A DNA stretch of 64,000 nucleotides. It comes from Aminobacter aganoensis. GTDB taxonomy: Bacteria > Pseudomonadota > Alphaproteobacteria > Rhizobiales > Rhizobiaceae. Location: the NCBI RefSeq assembly GCF_014206975.1, contig NZ_JACHOU010000002.1:248001-312000 (forward strand), given 5' to 3'. Each line of letters opens with the position of its first letter. The first letter of the stretch is position 1. The translations under genes and the position numbers were made by a program. The notes beneath the pieces were generated by a model. That model was not told the DNA's origin. It saw nothing but the letters and a program-made list of their open reading frames with translations, and did not search any database. Below, one piece after another: positions 8,297-19,873 of the stretch.

Positions 8297-10192
8297 TCAG
8301 GCCCCGCCGGTGACCTCGGGAGTGCGGCGGCGCACGACGACGCCGAGTTCATCGCCCTCGCGCGCCTGGCGCAGCCTTTCCTCGGCCTCGGTCGCTTCGC
8401 GCTGGCGGTCCCACATCGAGGCGTAGAGGCCGCGCTTGCCGAGCAGTTCGGCATGGGTGCCGCGCTCAGCGATGCTGCCGTCGGCCAGCACGATGATCTC
8501 GTCGGCGGAAATGACCGTCGACAGGCGGTGCGCGATGACAAGCGTCGTGCGCCCCTTGCTGACCAGGTCGAGCGCGCTCTGGATCTCCTGCTCGGTCTGG
8601 GTGTCCAGCGCCGACGTCGCCTCGTCCAGCATCAGGATGGGCGGCGCCTTGAGGATGGTACGGGCAATCGCCACCCGCTGCTTCTCGCCACCCGAGAGCT
8701 TGAGGCCGCGCTCCCCGACCATCGCCTTGTAGCCGTCGGGCAGGCGCTGGATGAAGCCGGCGATCTGGGCCAGTTCGGCCGCCTTGCGCACGTCTTCCTC
8801 GTCGGCATTCACGCGGCCGTAGCGGATGTTGTAGGCGATGGTGTCGTTGAACAGCACGGTGTCCTGCGGCACCATGCCGATGGCGCCGCGCAGGCTCTCC
8901 TGGCTGACGTCGCGAATGTCCTGGCCGTCGATCAGGATGGCACCCTGCTGGATGTCATAAAAGCGGAACAGCAGCCTGGAGATCGTCGACTTGCCAGCAC
9001 CCGATGGTCCTACGATCGCCACCGTCTTGCCGGCCGGAACCTCGAAGCTGACACCTTTCAGGATCTGGCGGTTGGGGTCGTAGGCAAAATGCACGTCGCG
9101 GAACTCGACCCGGCCGCTGCCGATCTCCAGCGCCCTGGCACCCGGCTTGTCGACCACCTCCTGCTCGACGTCGAGCAGGTCGAACATCTGCTCGATGTCG
9201 GTCAGGCCCTGGCGGATTTCGCGGTAGATGAAGCCGATGAAGTTGAGCGGGACGGAAAGCTGCATCAGCATGGCGTTGATGAAGACGAAATCGCCCACTG
9301 TCTGGGTACCGGCCATGACCTCCAGCGCCGACATGCCCATGACGATGGTCATGCCGATGCCGAAGATGACGCCTTGGCCGAAGTTCAGCCAGCCGAGCGA
9401 CGTCCAGATACGGGTTGCCGCCGTCTCGTAGCGCGCCATCGAGCGGTCGAAGCGCGCGGCTTCCATGGCCTCGTTGTTGAAGTATTTCACCGTTTCGAAA
9501 TTGAGCAGCGAGTCGATCGCCTTGGTGTTGGCGTCGGTGTCGGAATCGTTCATCTCGCGGCGGATGCCGATGCGCCAGTCGCTCGCGCGCACCGTGAACC
9601 AGGTGTAGATCCAGACGGTGGCAGCCACGACAGCCACATATTTCCAGCCATAGGCGAAGCCGAAGATGCCGGCCGTCAGCGCGAATTCGAGCACCGTCGG
9701 CGCGGTGTTGAGGATGGTGAAGCGGACAATGGTCTCGATGCCCTTGGTGCCGCGCTCGATGATGCGCGACAGCCCGCCGGTGCGGCGCTCGAGATGGAAG
9801 CGCAGCGACAGCTGATGCATGTGTACGAAGGTGCGGTGGGCAAGCTGGCGCACCGCATACTGCCCGACGCGGGCAAACAGCGCGTCGCGCAGCTGGTTGA
9901 AGCCGAGCTGGACGATGCGGACGACATTGTAGGCAACCACCAGCATCACCGGCGCCACCAGGAACGCCGGCAACGGCAGCGGCGAACGCTGGTCGCCGGC
10001 CAGCGCGTCGGTCGCCCATTTGAAGAAATAGGGCCCGGCCACCAGCGTCAGCTTGGCAACGACCAGGAACACGGTCGCCCAGACGACGCGCGCCCTGAGG
10101 TCTGGTCTGTCCTGCGGCCACATATAGGGCCAAAGGTTCCTGATCGTGCTGAAAGTCGAGCCGCGATCGGCTGAGACGGTCTTGTTAGCCAA
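8297..10192 (-). CDS. atm1: Atm1/HMT1-type ABC exporter (fused permease-ATPase)
   Basis: A 631-residue half-transporter. The N-terminal half has six membrane segments (about 35-330). The ATPase has Walker A GPSGAGKST near 396-404, signature LSGGEKQR near 500, Walker B ILMLDEAT near 520 and a switch His in VIAHRLS near 550. The sequence resembles bacterial Atm1 homologues, which export glutathione-metal or persulfide conjugates and help with heavy-metal tolerance. It follows an ArsR-type sensor gene by 14 bases on the same strand, which supports a role in detoxification. Confidence 0.9.
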   Translation of the reverse strand: MANKTVSADRGSTFSTIRNLWPYMWPQDRPDLRARVVWATVFLVVAKLTLVAGPYFFKWATDALAGDQRSPLPLPAFLVAPVMLVVAYNVVRIVQLGFNQLRDALFARVGQYAVRQLAHRTFVHMHQLSLRFHLERRTGGLSRIIERGTKGIETIVRFTILNTAPTVLEFALTAGIFGFAYGWKYVAVVAATVWIYTWFTVRASDWRIGIRREMNDSDTDANTKAIDSLLNFETVKYFNNEAMEAARFDRSMARYETAATRIWTSLGWLNFGQGVIFGIGMTIVMGMSALEVMAGTQTVGDFVFINAMLMQLSVPLNFIGFIYREIRQGLTDIEQMFDLLDVEQEVVDKPGARALEIGSGRVEFRDVHFAYDPNRQILKGVSFEVPAGKTVAIVGPSGAGKSTISRLLFRFYDIQQGAILIDGQDIRDVSQESLRGAIGMVPQDTVLFNDTIAYNIRYGRVNADEEDVRKAAELAQIAGFIQRLPDGYKAMVGERGLKLSGGEKQRVAIARTILKAPPILMLDEATSALDTQTEQEIQSALDLVSKGRTTLVIAHRLSTVISADEIIVLADGSIAERGTHAELLGKRGLYASMWDRQREATEAEERLRQAREGDELGVVVRRRTPEVTGGA

Positions 10193-10206
10193 TGTTCTTG
10201 CCTTGA

Positions 10207-10542
10207 TTAGATGTCTGCGCCTTCATCGGCGCAGCAGGATTCGACGAGCGCCGAGACGGATGCGGAAACGGCGGCCAGCGCCGCCGGGTCGATCTGGTAG
10301 CGCGAGCGTTGCCGCTCCGGCGCATAACGGACCAGTCCCGCCTCGACGAGGATCTTCAGGTGTTGCGAAACCGTCGACTGCGCAAGGTCGAGATGCTCGA
10401 CCACTTCCTTGCAACAGCACGATCTGCCGCCGCCCAGCCGCCGCAAGATGGCAAGCCGTGCCGGATGCGAGAGCGCGGCGAGCTTCTGCGCCACGTCCTC
10501 GGCGGAGGCGGCGCAATTCTGCGGCAATGGGAAAGTTTTCAT
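10207..10542 (-). CDS. ArsR/SmtB family sensor with alpha3-type cysteine cluster
   Basis: A 111-residue winged-helix repressor. The DNA-reading segment STVSQHLKILVEAGLV follows the cluster Cys42-Cys43-Cys44 (SCCCKEVVEHL). This position matches the alpha3 site through which ArsR/CadC-type sensors bind As(III), Cd(II) or Pb(II). More cysteines are Cys10 and the C-terminal Cys103-Cys104. A TAG lies two codons before the ATG in frame, so this ATG is the earliest start, and no ribosome-binding site is visible. It lies 14 bases before the Atm1-type exporter, so sensor and pump form one unit. Confidence 0.9.
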   Translation of the reverse strand: MKTFPLPQNCAASAEDVAQKLAALSHPARLAILRRLGGGRSCCCKEVVEHLDLAQSTVSQHLKILVEAGLVRYAPERQRSRYQIDPAALAAVSASVSALVESCCADEGADI

Positions 10543-10566
10543 CGTCTATCGACGATAGACGATGAA
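10538..10566. promoter_or_regulatory. 29-bp perfect palindrome containing the ArsR start codon
   Basis: The half-site TTCATCGTCTATCG (10538-10551) and its exact complement (10553-10566) flank a single central A (10552). The minus-strand ATG of the ArsR gene (10540-10542) lies inside the left half-site. This is most likely the self-operator of the ArsR-Atm1 unit. Confidence 0.8.
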
Positions 10567-10612
10567 TTTCGTTCGCGCAACCGGGACGTCGGCAAATCCG
10601 GTCCCGAAAGCC

Positions 10613-11980
10613 CTATGGCTTGGGCGCCGGCATCGCCTGCTCGCCCATCGCATCCATGTTCGCAGCCTCACCTTCCTTGGATTTTTCGGGCACGCGAAAC
10701 ACCTGTCCCGGCCAGATGCGGTCTGGGTCACGGATCTGATCCTGGTTGGCGAGGTAGATGTTCGAGTAGCGCACGCCATGGCCGTAGACGCGGCGCGAAA
10801 TCCGCCACAGGGAATCGCCGCGCCGGATGATCACGGCGCCGTTCACAGCCTCCAGCTTGGGGGCCGTCGCCTCGGGCATTGCGGGTGCCGCGGCGACATC
10901 GGCGGGTTTTGCTTCGGAGGCAGCGGGTGCCGCCGGCGCCTCGCCGGTCACTGGGGCCGGGGCTGCCGCTTCAGGATTGGCTTCGGGCTGCTGTGCTGCT
11001 GCCGGCTGCTTCGCCGGTTCCTGCGGCGCAACGGCTGCGATCGACTCGCCCGGCTCGCGCTGGAACGGCACCGCCGCGCGGGCCACCACCTTGACGCCAT
11101 CCGGCTCGAGCGCGTCGACGCGGATGATGTAGTCGCCCACCGGCAATTCGCGTTCCGCCTCGATCAGGAAGCGCCCGTCCGGCGAGGTCTGGGTTTCGCC
11201 GATGAGGATCTCGTTGGCATAGGCGCGCACCTTGCGGCTGGCATCGGCTGCACCGGCGATGAAGATCTTCTTGCCTTCGATCTCGACGGCTTCGACAACC
11301 ACCTTTGCCTGCGCGGTCGGCGCGTCCGACGTGGCTGGAGCCGGCTGCGTCGCGGTCTGCGCTTCGGGCGTGGTCGCCGGCGCATTGGCGGGCTGTTCGG
11401 CTGCGGGTTGCTTCGGGGCCTCGGCAGGCTTGGGCACGGTGATCAGTTCCGCCGGCTTGCCCGGTTCCTCCACCAGCGCCAGAACCTGGCCGCCCGGCTC
11501 GGACGGCACCGAAACCACCGCCGTTTCGGTCGACGTCGCCACGACGTTGTCGGGCGCGGTGGCGCGCAGCACGATCTGGTAGTCGCCCGGCTTCAGCGGC
11601 TTGTCGAGCACGACGGCGAAATCGCCGTCGGCACCGGCCACCGCAGCGCCGATCACCTGCGATCCGGTCACGATCTCGACCTTGGCACCGCCCGCGGCCT
11701 TGCCGGCGATGACGACAGCACCATTGTCCTCGACGCGCACGACGTCGAAAGATGGCGCGACGACCGCCGGCGCAGCCCCCGCCGGCGCCTCGGCTGCCGG
11801 CTTTGCCGGTTCGGCTGGCTTGTCGGCGGCTGGCGCGGTCGAACTGGGTGTCGGCAGCGAGGCTATCGCGGCCGGCGGCGCAAGATAAGGATCGAGCGCG
11901 CCCGACACATACGCAACCGTGGCTGCCGCGGCCGAGCCGCCGGCTGCCAATAGGAATATCTTCAACGGATTAATTGCCAT
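10613..11980 (-). CDS. LysM-domain protein with long Ala/Pro-rich linkers and one N-terminal membrane anchor
   Basis: A 455-residue protein. An N-terminal hydrophobic segment (about 5-28) acts as an anchor or signal. Then come Pro/Ala/Glu-rich linkers separating at least two similar beta-rich modules (for example residues near 75-150 and 200-300, both with a GADGDF/SPDGRF-like motif), and a C-terminal LysM domain (about 395-440: RRGDSLWRISRRVYGHG, YLANQDQIRDPDRIWPGQ). LysM binds N-acetylglucosamine in peptidoglycan. The layout is common in Rhizobiales envelope proteins. Enzymatic residues are not apparent. A terminator-like hairpin lies about 60 bases upstream (see 12036-12055). Confidence 0.85.
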   Translation of the reverse strand: MAINPLKIFLLAAGGSAAAATVAYVSGALDPYLAPPAAIASLPTPSSTAPAADKPAEPAKPAAEAPAGAAPAVVAPSFDVVRVEDNGAVVIAGKAAGGAKVEIVTGSQVIGAAVAGADGDFAVVLDKPLKPGDYQIVLRATAPDNVVATSTETAVVSVPSEPGGQVLALVEEPGKPAELITVPKPAEAPKQPAAEQPANAPATTPEAQTATQPAPATSDAPTAQAKVVVEAVEIEGKKIFIAGAADASRKVRAYANEILIGETQTSPDGRFLIEAERELPVGDYIIRVDALEPDGVKVVARAAVPFQREPGESIAAVAPQEPAKQPAAAQQPEANPEAAAPAPVTGEAPAAPAASEAKPADVAAAPAMPEATAPKLEAVNGAVIIRRGDSLWRISRRVYGHGVRYSNIYLANQDQIRDPDRIWPGQVFRVPEKSKEGEAANMDAMGEQAMPAPKP

Positions 11981-12035
11981 ATTTCCCTGCCCCTAGCCGC
12001 GCAACGGGTCTACCTTGTTTTGCCGGCAGCGACAA

Positions 12036-12055
12036 GAAAAAGCCCGTCCGGGCTT
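12036..12055 (-). terminator. terminator-like hairpin in the LysM/LOG divergent region, active on the minus strand
   Basis: On the minus strand AAGCCC (12055-12050), loop GGAC and GGGCTT (12045-12040) are followed by a T run with the sequence TTTTTC (complement of 12041-12036). It is upstream of the LysM gene, with no minus-strand gene directly before it, so it could be a leader attenuator or end an antisense RNA. Confidence 0.5.
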
Positions 12056-12089
12056 GACCCTGCGTGCAGACGCAATACCCAATCAGGCC

Positions 12090-12701
12090 ATGAACAAGAT
12101 TCGATCCATTTGCGTCTATTGCGGCTCCTCTCCGGGCCGCGACGAGGTCTATGTCAAGGCCGGACATCTGCTCGGCCATTCAATCGCCAAGGCCGGCCTG
12201 CGGCTGATCTATGGCGGCGGCACCAAGGGCATCATGGGTGCGGTCGCCGATGGTGCGCTGCGCGCCGGCGGCAAGGTCACCGGCATCATCCCGCGCTTCC
12301 TGATGAACAAGGAAGCGACCGAAACGGCGCTGACCCGGCTCGACGAAACCGTCATCACCGACAACATGCACGAGCGCAAGCACCTTATGTTCGAGAAATC
12401 GGACGCATTCGTGGCGCTGCCGGGCGGAATTGGCACGGTCGAGGAGATCGTCGAGATCATGACCTGGGCGCAGCTCGGCCATCACCGCAAGCCGATCGTC
12501 TTCGCCAACGTCAAGGGTTTCTGGAATCCGATGCTGGCCCTGCTCGACCACATGAAGGCCGAGGGCTTCGTGCACACCTCGCATCTGGTCCAGCCGCTGG
12601 TGGTCGACGAGCCCGAGGCCGTGGTTTCGGCCATCCTGGTCGCCGCCGGCACCGATTCGACGCCCACCGAAGGCGTGCAGTCGCTCATCGACAAGATGTG
12701 A
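12090..12701 (+). CDS. LOG family protein (cytokinin riboside 5'-monophosphate phosphoribohydrolase-like, TIGR00730)
   Basis: A 203-residue Rossmann-like nucleotide hydrolase. The family marker PGGIGTVEE is at 111-119, preceded by the catalytic-region MHERKHLM at 93-100 and the glycine-rich YGGGTKGIMGA at 41-51. Characterised LOG proteins remove ribose-5-phosphate from cytokinin or adenine nucleotides. In soil bacteria they may produce cytokinins or recycle AMP. The start is the ATG giving MNKIRSICVYCGSSPG, the conserved family N-terminus; a TTG at 12015 is 25 codons upstream but outside the family pattern. Confidence 0.88.
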   Translation: MNKIRSICVYCGSSPGRDEVYVKAGHLLGHSIAKAGLRLIYGGGTKGIMGAVADGALRAGGKVTGIIPRFLMNKEATETALTRLDETVITDNMHERKHLMFEKSDAFVALPGGIGTVEEIVEIMTWAQLGHHRKPIVFANVKGFWNPMLALLDHMKAEGFVHTSHLVQPLVVDEPEAVVSAILVAAGTDSTPTEGVQSLIDKM

Positions 12702-12726
12702 ATTTCCGGCACCGATCCCGAAGGCC

Positions 12727-12749
12727 CCGGCCCGCCGCTCGCGGGCCGG
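12727..12749. terminator. GC-rich hairpin between the convergent LOG and rarD genes
   Basis: A perfect 9-bp stem CCGGCCCGC (12727-12735) / GCGGGCCGG (12741-12749) with loop CGCTC lies between the two stop codons. It has only weak T content after it. It probably acts for both directions. Confidence 0.6.
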
Positions 12750-12762
12750 TCTCACCTGAACC

Positions 12763-13671
12763 TTAGCCGTTCTTCGCCCGTTCGGAGAACATCGACCAGG
12801 TGTAGATCGCCAGCGCCAGCCAGATCAGCGCAAAGGCAACGGCACGTTCGCTCGAGAACGGCTCCTTGAAGATGAAGACGGCGATGACGAAGATCATCGT
12901 CGGCGCGATGTACTGCATGATGCCGATGGTCGACATCGTCAAAAGCTTGGCGCCGTTGGCAAACAGGATCAGCGGCACGGCTGTGACGACGCCACAACCG
13001 AGCATCAGCCAGACGTCGGTCATGCCGGTGGTGCCGAAATGGCCGACCCCGGTCGACTGCAGGTAAAAGATGTAGCCGAGCGCCGGCAGTCCGAGGATCA
13101 GCACCTCGAGGAAGAAGCCCTGCGCCGGGCCGATCGGCAGCGTCTTCTTGAACAGCGCATAGAAGCCCCAGGACAGCGCCAGCACGATCGAGACCCACGG
13201 CAGACCACCGGTTTCCCAGGTCAGCAATGCCACCGCAACCACCGCCAGCGCGATCGCCACCATCTGCGCCCGCGTCAGCCTCTCGCCCAAAACGACGGCG
13301 CCGAGAAAGATGCTGAACAGCGGATTGATGTAGTATCCGAGCGCGGTTTCGAGCGCGCGGTCGTTGCCGATCGCCCAGACATAGACGCCCCAGTTGATGG
13401 TGATCAGCGCTGCCGTCAGCGTGCCCATCGCCAGCGTCCGCGGCGTCCGCAGCGCCTGCCTGATGTCGGAGGTCCGCCCGAGCCACCACAGCAGGAGTGC
13501 TGCGATCGGGATCGACCACGTGATGCGGTGGGCGATCACCTCGGGCGTCGGGATATGCGCCACTGCCTTCATATAGAAGGGCAAGACACCCCACATCAGA
13601 TAGGCAGAAAGGGCAAAAAGGAAGCCGCGCGTGGCTTCGTCGCGAGAAATCGCAGGCGTGTTCGTGCTCAT
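12763..13671 (-). CDS. rarD: RarD family EamA transporter
   Basis: A 302-residue inner-membrane protein with about ten hydrophobic segments. The N-terminal ATRGFLFALSAYLMWGVLPF and the internal RITWSIPIAALLLWWLGR are typical of RarD (originally named for chloramphenicol sensitivity), a DMT subfamily of unknown physiological substrate. It ends with a short charged tail ERAKNG. It is convergent with the LOG gene. Confidence 0.88.
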   Translation of the reverse strand: MSTNTPAISRDEATRGFLFALSAYLMWGVLPFYMKAVAHIPTPEVIAHRITWSIPIAALLLWWLGRTSDIRQALRTPRTLAMGTLTAALITINWGVYVWAIGNDRALETALGYYINPLFSIFLGAVVLGERLTRAQMVAIALAVVAVALLTWETGGLPWVSIVLALSWGFYALFKKTLPIGPAQGFFLEVLILGLPALGYIFYLQSTGVGHFGTTGMTDVWLMLGCGVVTAVPLILFANGAKLLTMSTIGIMQYIAPTMIFVIAVFIFKEPFSSERAVAFALIWLALAIYTWSMFSERAKNG

Positions 13672-13758
13672 GGCGCGAACCTATGCGCCCGCCAGCCCGG
13701 CCATGCCATTTCAAAATTCTGATGGTCCATCGGCTTTTCATTGATGGATCAATGGATC

Positions 13759-13781
13759 GGGCCAGCTGCCTTGGCTGGCCC
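13759..13781 (-). terminator. hairpin downstream of cimA
   Basis: GGGCCAGC (13759-13766) and GCTGGCCC (13774-13781) pair perfectly around a 7-base loop, 19 bases beyond the cimA stop. No strong U tract follows on the minus strand, so termination activity is uncertain. Confidence 0.45.
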
Positions 13782-13799
13782 AACCATGCAAACCGCTCT

Positions 13800-16841
<3,042 letters not shown>

Positions 16842-16845
<4 letters not shown>

Positions 16846-17333
16846 GACCTGTTCTCCGGTGGCCATTGTTCGGTGTCGTGGTCGGGGTGCTGGTAGGAGA
16901 CGATGTCGTTGATGAAATCCGCCGCGTCGGGGTCTTCCTCGGTCGAATAGCCCGGCAATTCATGGATATGGTCGACATAGGGCAGCTTGCCCTCAAGGCC
17001 CCACTGCATGGCCGGCGCGATCTCCTCCGCATCGTCAAAAGCGGCAATCGCCAGGGCCACGCCATCCGGCGCCTCATAGCTCAGCGGCGTGCCGCAGTCA
17101 CCGCAGAAGCCGCGGAAGGCAAAGTTCGACGAGCGGAATTTCTTCGGCTCGCCGCGCGTCCAGGTCAGCCTCGCCTGCCGCACCGACACCAGCGGGGCGT
17201 AGAAATTGCCGAACGCCTTCTGGCACATGCGGCAATGGCAGACCGAAGCGTCGCCGAGCGCTCCCTCGATGTGAAAGCGCACGGCGCCGCACTGGCAGCC
17301 GCCGGAATAGACAGGCCGGTTGTCGAGGCTCAT
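16842..17333 (-). CDS. GFA-family zinc protein (second of two tandem copies, upstream)
   Basis: A 163-residue paralogue of the protein encoded just downstream. It has the same zinc-ligand series: GGCQCGAVRF, CHCRMCQK and GFCGDCGTP. The C-terminal half (DIVSYQHPDHDTEQWPPEN) ends like its partner ([17 protein letters not shown]), which points to a tandem duplication. It starts 12 bases after the VOC gene and overlaps the next gene as ATGA. The function may be the same or the pair may act as a heteromer; the sequence does not say. Confidence 0.9.
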
Positions 17334-17345
17334 GGCTTCAGTCCT

Positions 17346-17726
17346 TCACGTCGGCGCATGGCACACCGCCTCGATGTTGTTGCCGTCGGGATCGAAGGCA
17401 AAGGCCGCGTAATAGTCGGGATGGTAATGCGGACGAGGCCCCGGCCCGCCATTGTCCCTGCCGCCGGCGGCGATGGCGGCTGCATGAAACGCATCGACCT
17501 CGGCGCGGCTGCGCGCCGTGAACGCATAGTGACGGCCAGGGCCGGACTCCGCCTCGTGCAGCCAGAACACCGGCCGCTCGCGGCCATAGCCGCCGACCTT
17601 GACGCCGCCGGTATGCTCGGGCGGCACCATCATCAGCAGCGATGCGCCCAGGGGCGCGAACGCCTTGTCGTAAAAGGCCTTCGCGGTGTCGAAATTCTGA
17701 ACCGAAATGCCCGTATGGTCGATCAT
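17346..17726 (-). CDS. VOC family (glyoxalase/bleomycin-resistance-like) protein
   Basis: A 126-residue single-domain protein of the vicinal-oxygen-chelate fold. MIDHTGISVQNFDTAKAFYDKAF holds the first metal-ligand region, and FAFDPDGNNIEAVCH the C-terminal Glu ligand region. Proteins with this pattern are usually annotated as lactoylglutathione-lyase-like, but the substrate is normally unknown. It heads the run of GFA, GFA, pip and cimA genes, with 12 bases to the first GFA gene. Confidence 0.87.
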   Translation of the reverse strand: MIDHTGISVQNFDTAKAFYDKAFAPLGASLLMMVPPEHTGGVKVGGYGRERPVFWLHEAESGPGRHYAFTARSRAEVDAFHAAAIAAGGRDNGGPGPRPHYHPDYYAAFAFDPDGNNIEAVCHAPT

Positions 17727-17766
17727 TGCACGAACTCCTCCTTCATGCCGCCGGCCGTTCCCCGCC

Positions 17767-18123
17767 CTAGCCGGCCGAGATCACGATATGGTGGCAGACG
17801 TTATCGATATCGCGAAGCACGTCGTCGTTCCAGAAGCGGAGGATGGTCCAGCCGCTTGCCTGGAGGTACGTGGACCTCGCCAAATCGTGTTCGGCTTGTT
17901 CAGCCCGCGCGTGCTGGCTGCCGTCGACCTCGACGATCAGGTGATGTGACGAGCAGGCAAAGTCGACAATGTACGGCCCGATCGGCACTTGCCGTCGAAG
18001 CCCCAGCCCCAGCAGCCTGTGCGCGCGCAACTCGTTCCATAGCTTCAGTTCGGCTTCGGTCATGACATGATGCATGGCCTTGGCATTCTTGCGCTGACGC
18101 CGGGGGACGAGGTCGTGGCCCAT
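17767..18123 (-). CDS. DUF559 (Vsr-like endonuclease-fold) protein
   Basis: A 118-residue protein with the DUF559 core related to very-short-patch repair and restriction endonucleases. EAELKLWNELRAHRLLGLGLRRQ is followed by a PD-(D/E)xK-like arrangement: YIVDFACSSHHLIVEVDGSQH, holding the Asp, Glu and terminal Gln/His of the nuclease site. A C-terminal helix follows (GWTILRFWNDDV). Such small solo proteins are common in Rhizobiales and have no assigned role. It lies beside a block of palindromic repeats. No methyltransferase is nearby, so a restriction system is not suggested. Confidence 0.88.
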   Translation of the reverse strand: MGHDLVPRRQRKNAKAMHHVMTEAELKLWNELRAHRLLGLGLRRQVPIGPYIVDFACSSHHLIVEVDGSQHARAEQAEHDLARSTYLQASGWTILRFWNDDVLRDIDNVCHHIVISAG

Positions 18124-18436
18124 GCTCAGGTCCCCACCCTGCGCAGCGAGGTCAAAGGCTGTGATCTGTCACACCCCCCTCTGCCCTGCCGGACATCTCC
18201 CCCGCAAGGGGGGACATCAACTCTCACGTCGACCTTCGCCAATCGCCGACGTTGCAGAAAAAGCAGCGCGGGCGCCGCCGCCAATCTCCCCCCTTGCGGG
18301 GGAGATGTCCGGCAGGACAGAGGGGGGTGCTGTCCCGCAGACCTCTCCGTCAAGACGACCGCCCAACGCCAGAGATGCCCGGCGGGGCAGAGGGGGGCGT
18401 GCAGCCCCACCCTATCCACACCGGACAGTGCCATCA
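18124..18436. repeat. intergenic repeat block: long inverted repeat plus a third partial copy
   Basis: This gene-free stretch holds two 41-bp arms, 18174-18214 and 18287-18327, that are inverted copies with one mismatch. Each arm contains a CCCCCGCAAGGGGG-type mini-hairpin. A third, shorter and more diverged copy lies at 18372-18397 in the orientation of the second arm. They look like rhizobial interspersed palindromic elements between DUF559 and cysS, two genes on the minus strand. No coding sequence is supported here. Confidence 0.8.
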
Positions 18437-19873
18437 TCACCGCTTCACTTCCCACGTCGTCACGCGCTCACCGCTCACCGGATCCTTCCCGTCCTTCAAC
18501 TGTACGCCCTGCGCCAGAAGCTCGTCGCGGATGCGGTCCGCCTCGGCCCAGTTCTTGGCGTTGATCAGTTCCAGCCGGCGCGCGATGGTTGCTGCCACCT
18601 CCGTCTCGTCCACTTCGGCGGCTTCCAGCGTGAAGCCGAGGAACAGCAGCGCCGACTTGAGTTCGGCCGCGGCCTGCGCGTCCGCACCCGCCTCTCCCGC
18701 CAGTTGCGACAGCCCCTGGAACGCGCTCGCCGTAGCAAGGTCGTCACTGAGTGCCGCGATCAGCGCAGCCGGCACTTCAGCTTCGGCCGCGCCGGCGCTG
18801 TCGGCCGCGCGTTTCCACTTGCGCAGCGTGTTTTCCGCCTCCTCGAGCTTGCGCACGGAAAAGTCGATCGGCTCGCGGTAATGCGTCATCAGCATTGCCA
18901 GCCTGAGCACCTCGCCCGGCCATTTGCGGCCACCGAAATTCTCGGTCTCGAGCAACTCGTGGATCGAGTAGAAATTGCCCAGGCTCTTGGACATCTTCTG
19001 GCCCTCGACCTGCAGGAATCCGTTGTGCATCCAGTAATTAGCCATCACCTCGGTGCCGTGGGCGCAGCGCGACTGGGCGATCTCGTTCTCGTGGTGCGGG
19101 AAGATCAGGTCGAGCCCGCCGCCATGGATGTCGAAGACGTCGCCGAAATAGGCCGCCGACATCGCCGAGCATTCGATGTGCCAGCCCGGACGACCGCGAC
19201 CCCAGGGGCTAAACCAGCCCGGCTCGTCGGCCGACGATGCCTTCCACAGCACGAAGTCGCCTGGGTTCTTCTTGTGCGCATCGACCTCGACGCGGGCGCC
19301 GGCCTGCTGCTCGTCGAGATTGCGCTTCGACAGCTGGCCGTAGTCTTCCATCGAACCGGTGTCGAACAGGACTTCGCCTTGCGCTTCATAGGCATGGCCA
19401 CGTTCGATGAGGCGTTGAATCAAGGTGATCATGTCGGCGCGGCCGTCGGCGCGCGGCTGGACGAACTCCGTTGCCCGCGGCTCGACCGTCGGTTCAAGGC
19501 AGCCCAGCGCCTTGACGTCAGCCTGATACTGGTTGGCCGTCTTTTCGGTGACGCGCCTGATCGCCTCGTTGAGCGGCAATTCGGGGAAGTCGCGCAAGGC
19601 GCGCGCGTTGATCTTGTCGTCGAGGTCGGTGAGGTTGCGCACGTAGATGACGTGATCCTCGCCATAGACATGGCGCAGCAACCTAAACAGCACGTCGAAG
19701 ACGATCGCGGGCCGCGCATTGCCGATATGGGCGAAGTCGTAGACCGTCGGGCCGCAGACATACATCCGCACGTTTTGCGGATCGATCGGCACGAAGTCCT
19801 CCTTCGTGCGCGTCAGCGTATTGGTAAGGCGCAAGCCCTTGAATGCCTCGGACTTCAACGTGAGATCAGACAT
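18437..19873 (-). CDS. cysS: cysteinyl-tRNA synthetase
   Basis: A 478-residue class I aminoacyl-tRNA synthetase that charges tRNA-Cys. The HIGH-type motif appears in [16 protein letters not shown] near 33-48, with the zinc ligand Cys in the same stretch, further zinc ligands in [12 protein letters not shown] and the mid-protein His residues, and the KMSKS loop as KMSKSLGN. The C-terminal alpha-helical anticodon domain (DALR-like) follows. The length is normal. The repeat block lies just downstream. Confidence 0.97.
   Translation of the reverse strand: MSDLTLKSEAFKGLRLTNTLTRTKEDFVPIDPQNVRMYVCGPTVYDFAHIGNARPAIVFDVLFRLLRHVYGEDHVIYVRNLTDLDDKINARALRDFPELPLNEAIRRVTEKTANQYQADVKALGCLEPTVEPRATEFVQPRADGRADMITLIQRLIERGHAYEAQGEVLFDTGSMEDYGQLSKRNLDEQQAGARVEVDAHKKNPGDFVLWKASSADEPGWFSPWGRGRPGWHIECSAMSAAYFGDVFDIHGGGLDLIFPHHENEIAQSRCAHGTEVMANYWMHNGFLQVEGQKMSKSLGNFYSIHELLETENFGGRKWPGEVLRLAMLMTHYREPIDFSVRKLEEAENTLRKWKRAADSAGAAEAEVPAALIAALSDDLATASAFQGLSQLAGEAGADAQAAAELKSALLFLGFTLEAAEVDETEVAATIARRLELINAKNWAEADRIRDELLAQGVQLKDGKDPVSGERVTTWEVKR

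Noticed and set aside
8453-10174. A 573-codon plus-strand open frame over the Atm1-type gene
   Set aside because: Antisense to an ABC exporter with all motifs; composition typical of a shadow.
10562-11953. A plus-strand frame starting at the ATG in the other half of the ArsR palindrome
   Set aside because: Its product is His/Arg/Gly-rich and antisense to the LysM protein. The second ATG comes from the symmetry of the palindrome.
17767-18123. A restriction-modification system around the DUF559 gene
   Set aside because: No methyltransferase or other restriction gene is nearby; solo DUF559 genes are common.
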